Source: Candidatus Ectomicrobium neotermitis
GTDB lineage: Bacteria; Elusimicrobiota; Endomicrobiia; Endomicrobiales; Endomicrobiaceae
Reading direction: 5' to 3'
Assembly (NCBI GenBank): GCA_031283745.1
Contig: JAITBH010000074.1
Coordinates: forward strand, 1-12,625
DNA length: 12,625 bases
Part shown: one piece after another, positions 6,204 to 12,625 of the stretch
How positions within the stretch are numbered: the stretch's first letter is position 1
How the letters are laid out: every line of letters begins with the position of its first letter
Translations under genes and position numbers: made by a program
Notes under the pieces: generated by a model
Databases searched by the model: none
Told to the model about the DNA's origin: nothing
What the model saw: the letters and a program-made list of their open reading frames with translations, nothing else

Positions 6204-8537
6204 TTAACGTTTTGCTGAAGTTTTTTGAAGAGTTTCTAAGGCTTTGGCACGTTCAGCCGGGCTTAACTTATCGACATCTTTGAGGCTTATCTCCATCTTT
6301 TCCCACTTGGCTGCCTCTTGGAGATCCTGCTTAACCCCGATCTTTTTATCGCCTTTGGCATAGATATTATAGATGTTGTTTTGAGCCTCAACATTTCCAC
6401 TGTCTGCCGCCTCTAAAAATAGCTGGAAAGCCTTTTTTGGATTTTCAGTTGTCCCGTGTCCGCGATAATACATCACCCCAAGTGCATATTTTGCTTTGTC
6501 ATTTCCTTGATAGGCGGACTTTTGAAACCACACAAAAGCCTCTTTGTAATCTTTTTGCGGATTGTCCTTAACATAGGGGTTATAGTATCTCAAACCCATC
6601 TCAAACTGTGCTTGGGCATTACCTTTTTCGGCTCTGTCTTTTAGGGCATCGGGTTTTGGTTTTGGCTGTGGTTTTGGTTGTGGAGCTTTTGCGGCAGGTT
6701 TTTTAGCTACCACGGGTGCTTTAGCTTTTGGCGGCTGAGGGGCAGCTGGCGCTGGCACCGGCACCTGTGCTATTGCAGGTGCTTGTGTTTGTGCTGGTTC
6801 TGGTGTTTGTGATAAGCCCAGTGCATCGACCTCTTTTTGAACTCCGCTGAGTGCATTTAATGCCAACTTTGCCTGTTCGGCGGGCGTTCCCGTTCCAAGC
6901 GAGGCTTTTTGATACCACTGCGTTGCCTCTTTGATATTGATGGGAACACCATCGACACCCTTTTCATATATCTTGCCGAGATTTAGTTGAGCCTGCGTCG
7001 ACCCCGCTAACCCCGCTTTTTTATACCAGTTTGCCGCTTCGATATTATATTTCGATCTATTCTCGCTATTGGCCTTAGCAGCCTCTTCATAAATACCGCC
7101 CAAAGTGAGTTGAGCCTGAGAGCTTCCTCCATTTGCTGCACTCAAAAGCCATTTAAATGCCTCGCGATTGCTTTGAGAGACATCGATTGTGCCGGTTTTA
7201 TACATCAAGCCCAATTGATATTGAGCCAAAATGTCTCCTCTTGCTGCACTTCTCTCAAAAGGGGCAGTGGGACCGTTGTCGACAATCGTTTCGGTGGTGA
7301 AAATTGCAGCCTGCACTGGGGCAATGCGTCTTTGTGCATACATAAAGTCCAGTTCGGTTTTTGCGGCGATATGCCCTTGCGATGCCGCTTTAGACAAATA
7401 TCTGACCGCCTCGACATCATTTGCAGACTGCCCAAACAACTCGTCCTTATATACCTTCCCAATCTCATATTCAGCGTCCATATCCCCGGCATCAGCTGCT
7501 TCCTTGTATAGGTTGAAGGCAAGTGCATAATTTTGCTCGACCCCTAAACCGTTTTGATAGAGGCGGGCTAAGTTAAATTTGGCTTTTAAGCGGCCTTTGT
7601 CTGCTGCTCTTTGATACCACAAAGCTGCCTCCGTATAACTTTTTTGCGTCCCGATGCCCTCTTCATACATAAGCCCAACATTGAACTCCGCCTCCGCATC
7701 TCCCTGACGGGCAGCCTTTTCATACCAAAATAAAGCTTTTGTTAAATTTTTGGCGACCCCTTTGCCGGATTTGTAGAGCCTTGCGATATCTATTTGTGCT
7801 GGAATTGACCCCTCATTTGCAGCTTTTTCATACCAAAACGCAGCCTTTGCATTGTTGACAGGAACCTCAAAGGCACCCGCTTCATAAATATTGGCAGCCC
7901 TCAGCTGGGCGGCAACATAGCCCGCATTGCCTGCTTTTTCATACCAGAAAAGGGCAGTTTTATAATCGGGAACCGCATCGCCCGCATGAATTCTGGCCTC
8001 TTGATACTTATCGCCAACTTCAAACATAGCCTCGGGCACTCCGCTGGCTTGAATAAAAAGCTCCTCATCTTCTGTTTTTTGGATGGACATATTCTTGACT
8101 GCATTGGCTGCTATCGTGTGATTTAAGGCAACTGCCTTCTCAAACCACTGAGTAGCATTGACAGAATCTCCACGCCGCAAATAAATGCTGCCCAGATTAA
8201 ACATAGCCTCGGGATTATCTTTTTGTGCTGCTTGGGTATATAAATTTATCGCTCCATCAATATCTTTTTTTGTGCCGTAACCGTTTTCAAACATAAACCC
8301 GAGCAAGTATTGACCATCTGTATATCCGCTATCTGCCGCAGCTTTATACCACTTGACTGCCTGCTTATCGTTTTTCTTTACCCCGTCGCCTGCATAATAC
8401 ATCTGACCTAGACGAACTTGAGACGCAAGGTCTCCGCTCAGTGCTTTTTGCTCGACTTCTTTAAAATCGGCTCCCCAAACATTGGCAGTGATGATAGTTA
8501 CAGCTGCCGAAATAACGATAATTTTAATGCCTCTCAT
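6204..8537 (-). CDS. Secreted Sel1-like repeat protein with Pro/Lys-rich linker
   Basis: The 777-residue protein has a signal peptide (about 1-23, ending ANVWGA) and consists mostly of Sel1-like repeats, helical 36-residue units that form a superhelix for protein binding. I count about 15 units: three at 38-140, six at 168-388, three at 435-548 and three at 641-747. Typical unit features are A-x-x-x-LG-x-x-Y, then a Gly-rich turn, then A-x-x-WYxKAA. Residues 577-630 form a Pro/Ala/Gln/Lys-rich linker (ending PQPKPQPKPKP) resembling extended periplasm-spanning linkers. Short non-repeat stretches occur near 141-165 and 398-430. The ATG at 8537 has an AAAGGAGAG site. It lies 42 bases after the DUF805-Sel1 gene. 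It is probably periplasmic or exported; its partner is unknown and no enzymatic motif is seen. Confidence 0.93.
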   Translation of the reverse strand: MRGIKIIVISAAVTIITANVWGADFKEVEQKALSGDLASQVRLGQMYYAGDGVKKNDKQAVKWYKAAADSGYTDGQYLLGFMFENGYGTKKDIDGAINLYTQAAQKDNPEAMFNLGSIYLRRGDSVNATQWFEKAVALNHTIAANAVKNMSIQKTEDEELFIQASGVPEAMFEVGDKYQEARIHAGDAVPDYKTALFWYEKAGNAGYVAAQLRAANIYEAGAFEVPVNNAKAAFWYEKAANEGSIPAQIDIARLYKSGKGVAKNLTKALFWYEKAARQGDAEAEFNVGLMYEEGIGTQKSYTEAALWYQRAADKGRLKAKFNLARLYQNGLGVEQNYALAFNLYKEAADAGDMDAEYEIGKVYKDELFGQSANDVEAVRYLSKAASQGHIAAKTELDFMYAQRRIAPVQAAIFTTETIVDNGPTAPFERSAARGDILAQYQLGLMYKTGTIDVSQSNREAFKWLLSAANGGSSQAQLTLGGIYEEAAKANSENRSKYNIEAANWYKKAGLAGSTQAQLNLGKIYEKGVDGVPINIKEATQWYQKASLGTGTPAEQAKLALNALSGVQKEVDALGLSQTPEPAQTQAPAIAQVPVPAPAAPQPPKAKAPVVAKKPAAKAPQPKPQPKPKPDALKDRAEKGNAQAQFEMGLRYYNPYVKDNPQKDYKEAFVWFQKSAYQGNDKAKYALGVMYYRGHGTTENPKKAFQLFLEAADSGNVEAQNNIYNIYAKGDKKIGVKQDLQEAAKWEKMEISLKDVDKLSPAERAKALETLQKTSAKR
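6648..6809 (-). other. Pro/Ala/Lys-rich linker inside the Sel1 protein
   Basis: This codes for residues 577-630 of the 777-residue protein: first a Thr/Gln/Pro/Ala stretch, then Ala-Pro-Lys repeats, then alternating Pro-Lys/Pro-Gln. It separates twelve Sel1 units from the last three. Composition resembles the stiff linkers of periplasm-spanning proteins such as TonB and TolA. Confidence 0.8.
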
Positions 8538-8579
8538 GATTTTCTCTCCTTTAACCCGTGAAATATAGCCCTTTGCTAT

Positions 8580-10295
8580 TTAATCCATATTGATAAAACG
8601 AATTTTTGCATCTATGTCTGCTACCCACAAATCGTCTAACAGTCCAAGCCGCTTTTGTGCAAGGAAACTTCCTTGTGCTGCAGCTCTTGAATATAACCTC
8701 AAAGCTTCGTCGAGATTTTTGGGGATATCCCCCAGCCCAAACTCCGACATTTTCCCCAGATTATAAAGTGCTTCCGTATTTCTTAAAAGTGCAGCCGTCT
8801 TGTAAAAACGCCCCGCTACCATTTGGTCTGCCTTAACTCCAAGCCCCCAGAAAAACATATCCCCCGTTTTAACCTGTGACCGGGCATTAACTATATCCTT
8901 AGCATCCACATAATACCCATCAAACGCCTCTCTAAAAAGAACTTTTGCCTTGTCTTTATCTTGGGCAGTTCCCTCACCCAAGTCTGTCATTATTGCTCTT
9001 ACAAACTTTGCGTCTAAATCCCCATTGTCGGCAAGAACGTTTATCAGGCTTATGTCTGAGGGCAGATTTTTTGAGGCTCTTAAAATTATCAGCTGAGCCA
9101 TTTCATAGCCCTCCACATTTCCCTCATCTGCTGCAAACAAAAACCATTTCAATGCCTCATCAATGTTTTGCACCGAACCCGTCCCCTTGTAATACATACG
9201 TCCAAGCATATACTGGGCTTGACCGTTTTTAGTTGACCAGATCACCTTTTGGGGCTGCGGGGCTTGAGGTTCAATTTTTACTGCCTCTTTTATCTCTACG
9301 GTTTTAACACCTTGCGGTGTATCGATAAACTCATCGATTATGGTTCCAACAATAGTTTGAGGTGCTGGCTGCCTTTCTTGAACCTGACCTTGCGGCGCTG
9401 GCTGAATTTGCTGAGGAGCCGGCCGAACTTCTTTGACCGTTTCAACTTCAACAATAACTTGCGGCGTCGACCGCCTTTCTTGTGCCTGAACTTGCGGCAC
9501 CGGCTGAATATCACGGGTTCTGTTGATCCATGCGGGCAATTCCTCACCTTTGGCAACTGCTATTTCTACATTTTGGGCTATGGGTGCGTTTACGACAGTC
9601 TCTATTGCCGCCTGCTCATCTAAACCTGCCTTTTTAATCGGAGATGAGGACTGATTGAAAGCGGTGAGGGATTTCCACTTGCGGCGAATATTATCGATGA
9701 AACGATCTCTGTTTTCAGGCCAGTTAATTTGAAAGGTGCTTTTTGGTATGTGGGGAATCCTCTCTTGATAAAAAGCCGCTACGGAGCTGACTATCCTTTC
9801 ATTTGCTTCCCTGATGAGAGAATTTTGCTGCAGTGAATAGGGCGGCTTATCTGAAAAGTAGACAAAAAGTGCACTGAAAATTGCGACCGCCGAGATCAAA
9901 ATAAGCTGAATTGCCTTATCCCCTGACGACATATCGGTATTACCTTTGAACCTGCTGAGATAGTATGAGGGTATAAAAAGGTAGATCAAGATGACCAATG
10001 CCCCTATCGGCCCAAGCAGCAAAAGTAGGAGCCAACGGCTTGAAAATCCTGCGTCGTGGAGCCGACGAACAACCAAAGACCAAAATGGGAGGACTGAAAA
10101 AATTGCAATGACACCAAAAACAATCAAGCACCCCTTTAACTCAAGTCCCCCTGCCGACAAGAGAAACATCAAAATCAGGACAAAAATTCCCCACAGGAAT
10201 GCAAAGCACAGCAGTTCTCGTCTTTGAGCGCATTCCTTGAAGTCGCAATAATGCTTGGTAAAAATGTCAAAAAAATACCTTTTTATCGCTCCCAT
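8580..10295 (-). CDS. DUF805-like membrane domain fused to Sel1-like repeats
   Basis: This 571-residue protein has three parts. Residues 1 to about 115 look like DUF805: a polar N-terminus with CAQRRELL, hydrophobic segments at about 28-48 and 55-76, the hallmark RRLHDAGFSSRWLL at 77-90, and a third segment to about 108. Another membrane segment follows at 128-147. Residues 150-352 are a long polar region ending in a Pro/Gln-rich linker. From 355 there are Sel1-like units (GQAQYMLGRMYYKGTG; TEALYNLGKMSEFGLG; LDEALRLYSRAAAQGS), with weaker units between. The C-terminal part could lie on either side of the membrane; an even number of membrane segments would put both termini in the cytoplasm. 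The ATG at 10295 has an AAGGGA site, 22 bases after the autotransporter-like gene. I know of no function for this combination. Confidence 0.88.
   Translation of the reverse strand: MGAIKRYFFDIFTKHYCDFKECAQRRELLCFAFLWGIFVLILMFLLSAGGLELKGCLIVFGVIAIFSVLPFWSLVVRRLHDAGFSSRWLLLLLLGPIGALVILIYLFIPSYYLSRFKGNTDMSSGDKAIQLILISAVAIFSALFVYFSDKPPYSLQQNSLIREANERIVSSVAAFYQERIPHIPKSTFQINWPENRDRFIDNIRRKWKSLTAFNQSSSPIKKAGLDEQAAIETVVNAPIAQNVEIAVAKGEELPAWINRTRDIQPVPQVQAQERRSTPQVIVEVETVKEVRPAPQQIQPAPQGQVQERQPAPQTIVGTIIDEFIDTPQGVKTVEIKEAVKIEPQAPQPQKVIWSTKNGQAQYMLGRMYYKGTGSVQNIDEALKWFLFAADEGNVEGYEMAQLIILRASKNLPSDISLINVLADNGDLDAKFVRAIMTDLGEGTAQDKDKAKVLFREAFDGYYVDAKDIVNARSQVKTGDMFFWGLGVKADQMVAGRFYKTAALLRNTEALYNLGKMSEFGLGDIPKNLDEALRLYSRAAAQGSFLAQKRLGLLDDLWVADIDAKIRFINMD
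9350..9511 (-). repeat. Imperfect 102-base direct repeat in the linker of the DUF805-Sel1 gene
   Basis: Bases 9350-9409 and 9452-9511 align at an offset of 102 with about 46 of 60 identical by eye. In protein terms QPVPQVQAQER and QPAPQGQVQER are copies 34 residues apart, each followed by a Pro-Gln-Val/Thr-Ile-Val stretch. The linker therefore grew by internal duplication. Confidence 0.7.
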
Positions 10296-10317
10296 ATGTT
10301 TTTCCCTTATTTGATTT

Positions 10318-12625
10318 TCACTCGACGAAAATATCGACCCTTCTGTTTATGCCTCTGCCCGAAGTGCTGTCTGCGGATGGAGTGGAATGTCTGGAACCAA
10401 AACCTGTCGCTTCTATCTTTGATGGGGCGATTCCATTGTTGACGAACTCATTTAAAACACTATTGGCACGATTTTGAGACAGCCTCAAGGCTACCCCTCT
10501 TTCCTCAACTCCATCAGCATGAGTCTCTATAACTATCCGGACAAAATCATTTTGCTTGATGAACCCCGCAATCTCTCTGATACTGGTTTTATCTACCTCA
10601 GACAAAGCTGCCGACCCCTCATCAAAAAGCCCGAGCATATAGCGGGAACCTTTGACATTGTCTTTTTTCACTCTGTCCTCAACGGTTGTTCTTACTATCT
10701 CTTGGGCAACTTGTTCGTTGCCTGCTGATAGCACTGCCTCAACTTTTGCAATGATTTCTGACTGCTGCTCTGGAATTTGAGCAACCCAAGCGGCCATTCT
10801 GGCAGCTTCCGCTTCCTCTTTATAATAAAACGGCTCGGCAAACCTAAAACGCAACCCTATGCTCCCCAAATAACCGAGACCTTTTGCCCCAGTCTCGATG
10901 GAAATGTTCCCGTAAACTGAAATTTTCCCGCTTAAATCTATATCTGTCCCCGCACCTAAACCCCAGAAAACTGGGCTTTCCTTGTCTGTTTTAATTTTCA
11001 TCAGGGACTCTTTGTCCTGTGAAAACGCAATGTCAAACTTTTCCTCATTGCCCATCGTCAAAAAGCCGACATAGGGTCTGACATTCCACTTAACCTTGCG
11101 CTCGGTTCGGGCAATCTCGACACCCCAGCGGTTTTCTACCCTTGTATATGAGTGGGCTGCTATATCTAAATTCGACAAGCCTCCATCTTTTTCCTCAATT
11201 TTTCCATTGTTTGCTAAGCCTCCGCTAAGCAAGACAAAAGGACGCAGCTTGAAATGTTTAGCGTTTACGACATTGTAAGCGGCTTCGATGGCAAATCGAA
11301 TGCTTTGAGTGTTAAAAGAACTTTCGGGCTTTTCTTTGAGCGCCTCTATATTACGGTGAATTTCATAACTCTGAATACCTCCGCTCAAAGCACCTTTTAA
11401 TTCAACAGCAGAGATTGTGTTATGCGAATAAATACCTGCCTCGATATCGCTCATAGAGCCCGAAGCAGTTCCCTGGCTTAAACCCCAATTTCCATAAGAA
11501 ATAAACACTCCCAAGTTGTCCAAAATTCCAGCCCCTGCCTGAATACCTCCAAAAGAACTGTCAAAAGCTCCAAGAGAGTTGTCGGGGTTGTCCACATTAA
11601 CTTTGCCAAATGCACCGTTTGTCCAAACACCCTTCTCAGGCTGTCTATTTAAGACACTGTTTACAGCATTCGGGCGAGCAGCGAGCGTCAAGGCGTTGGC
11701 AGTAAAGACACCGCTCAACTCATCAAGCATTATCTTGATTTTTTCATTATCCATCGTTTCAGCCTTCTTAAAAATGCGATCAAACTGTGCTTTCTTGCCA
11801 ACAATTTCCCAAACCTGATCTTGGTTTTCCGTTGCGGCAAAAGGAATATTGTGTTCAATACCTATCGATAGGTAAACCGAGCCATCCGCCGCATAAATCA
11901 CATCAATATCTCTCTTTTCGATGGCTGCCCCCCTTGAGGAAAACCCTGTTCCATTTGGTTCGGGGCGGGGATAATTGCTGAAATTGCCTTCCATAGTTCC
12001 CTCTGAGAGAATAATCGGCACATACATATGCCCAACGCCAAGTGTATTGATTATCAAAGCTCCTGAAATATAGGAGTCTCCCGCCATAATCACATCGCTA
12101 TAACCCTCTTCAAGATTTACCCCCATTATCCAGTCTCCATAGAGATAAAGGGAACCGGCGGTAATGCCTACGCCGTCGGTTTTGTTCTCACCATAAGTAG
12201 AAAGCGTCGTGCCTGTTGAGATTATCAGCTCCTTAGCCTCCAAACTTTTTATCTGCACAACGGAAAGGTCTCCTTCGTCAACAGTAAGACTGCCGTCTAT
12301 AGCGACCTCGCCTTTTAAGACAAGCGGTGCAGCTCCCCTTTTGATTATTTGACCGCTGTTTTCAACTGTCAATCCGCTTTCAAAAGATACTGGGTTGTTG
12401 TCGGCTATGATTTCCACTCTTGAGGCGTTGACATAAAGGTCATTGCTCTTATTTCCGCTAAAGACTACCGGGAAACGTGCACTGTTGATTGTTAAGGTGG
12501 ACCCCTCGGTAACAGTTATCGCTCCGTTTGCTGGATGTGCGAAGTTCTTGACACTTATATTGTCTAATTCAATATTCATATTCTTTATGATGAAGCCCCC
12601 AGAAACATTATCGCCCGAGAGTGTG
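10318..12625 (-). CDS. Autotransporter-like outer membrane protein with C-terminal OmpA-like domain (5' truncated by window)
   Basis: The frame is open to the right edge (the codons read TLSGDNVSGGF before Met at 12579), so the gene starts outside the window. Counting from that Met, residues 1 to about 245 are a beta-helix-like passenger (repeated short strands, VTEGSTLTI, GSLTVDEGDL, TGTTLSTYG). A short helical region (250-310) leads into an autotransporter-type beta-barrel at about 315-580 (VWTNGAFGKV at start, GYLGSIGLRFRF at end). A helical linker (583-643) follows, then an OmpA-like peptidoglycan-binding domain at 646-753 with THADG at 686-690, LRLSQNRANSV at 698-708 and INRRVDIF at 744-751. 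The Asp of THAD and Arg of SQNRA match the residues that bind diaminopimelate in OmpA. Barrels of this type usually end the protein, so the tail is unusual. The stop lies 22 bases before the next gene. Confidence 0.9.
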   Translation of the reverse strand, partial: TLSGDNVSGGFIIKNMNIELDNISVKNFAHPANGAITVTEGSTLTINSARFPVVFSGNKSNDLYVNASRVEIIADNNPVSFESGLTVENSGQIIKRGAAPLVLKGEVAIDGSLTVDEGDLSVVQIKSLEAKELIISTGTTLSTYGENKTDGVGITAGSLYLYGDWIMGVNLEEGYSDVIMAGDSYISGALIINTLGVGHMYVPIILSEGTMEGNFSNYPRPEPNGTGFSSRGAAIEKRDIDVIYAADGSVYLSIGIEHNIPFAATENQDQVWEIVGKKAQFDRIFKKAETMDNEKIKIMLDELSGVFTANALTLAARPNAVNSVLNRQPEKGVWTNGAFGKVNVDNPDNSLGAFDSSFGGIQAGAGILDNLGVFISYGNWGLSQGTASGSMSDIEAGIYSHNTISAVELKGALSGGIQSYEIHRNIEALKEKPESSFNTQSIRFAIEAAYNVVNAKHFKLRPFVLLSGGLANNGKIEEKDGGLSNLDIAAHSYTRVENRWGVEIARTERKVKWNVRPYVGFLTMGNEEKFDIAFSQDKESLMKIKTDKESPVFWGLGAGTDIDLSGKISVYGNISIETGAKGLGYLGSIGLRFRFAEPFYYKEEAEAARMAAWVAQIPEQQSEIIAKVEAVLSAGNEQVAQEIVRTTVEDRVKKDNVKGSRYMLGLFDEGSAALSEVDKTSIREIAGFIKQNDFVRIVIETHADGVEERGVALRLSQNRANSVLNEFVNNGIAPSKIEATGFGSRHSTPSADSTSGRGINRRVDIFVE

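Noticed and set aside
8565..8579. Small inverted repeat (ATAGC / GCTAT) between the DUF805-Sel1 and Sel1 genes as a terminator
   Set aside because: The stem is only five AT-rich pairs and no proper T run follows, so it is unlikely to stop transcription.
12577..12579. ATG at 12579 as the true start of the autotransporter-like gene
   Set aside because: The frame stays open to the window edge with passenger-like sequence upstream (SGDNVSGGF), and there is no signal peptide at this Met.

Overview
The window is a densely packed, single-direction stretch: every credible gene lies on the minus strand, so gene order runs from right to left. No tRNA, rRNA, CRISPR array, insertion sequence or convincing rho-independent terminator is visible, and no gap between genes exceeds about 112 bases. 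The organism is a diderm bacterium of moderate-to-low GC content. This rests on a protein with an autotransporter-type beta-barrel and an OmpA-like peptidoglycan-binding tail, and on a zinc-binding protein without a lipobox. The zinc-uptake proteins nevertheless look like those I associate with Clostridia. That mix would suit a phylum such as Elusimicrobiota, but this is a guess and the window does not settle it.

Region 1 (12625 to 8580/6204) is an envelope block. It starts with the 3' part of a large autotransporter-like gene whose 5' end lies outside the window. This gene ends in a beta-barrel followed by an OmpA-like domain. Twenty-two bases later comes a membrane protein with an N-terminal DUF805-like domain, a Pro/Gln-rich linker and C-terminal Sel1-like repeats. 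Forty-two bases after that is a secreted 777-residue protein made of about 15 Sel1-like repeats, broken by a Pro/Ala/Lys-rich linker. The close spacing suggests one transcription unit and perhaps one envelope assembly: outer membrane, peptidoglycan, periplasm and inner membrane.

Region 2 (6137 to 2842) is a zinc-uptake operon. It encodes a small two-segment membrane protein with a His/Cys-rich motif, ZnuA-like binding protein, ZnuC-like ATPase, ZnuB-like permease, and a small secreted protein with a Cys-Cys-Gly-Pro-Asp motif. The last four genes are tightly spaced or overlapping (7, 8 and 4 bases), so they are probably translationally coupled. A plausible sigma-70 promoter precedes the first gene.

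Region 3 (2824 to 1) is the housekeeping cluster xseA-xseB-ispA-dxs: exonuclease VII and the start of isoprenoid synthesis. An extended -10 promoter lies just upstream of xseA. At its 3' end there is a 380-base tandem duplication covering the ispA tail and the dxs start. It creates a chimeric ORF (about 59 residues of DXS N-terminus joined in frame to 65 residues of IspA C-terminus) between intact ispA and what should be the real dxs, of which only the first three codons are in the window.
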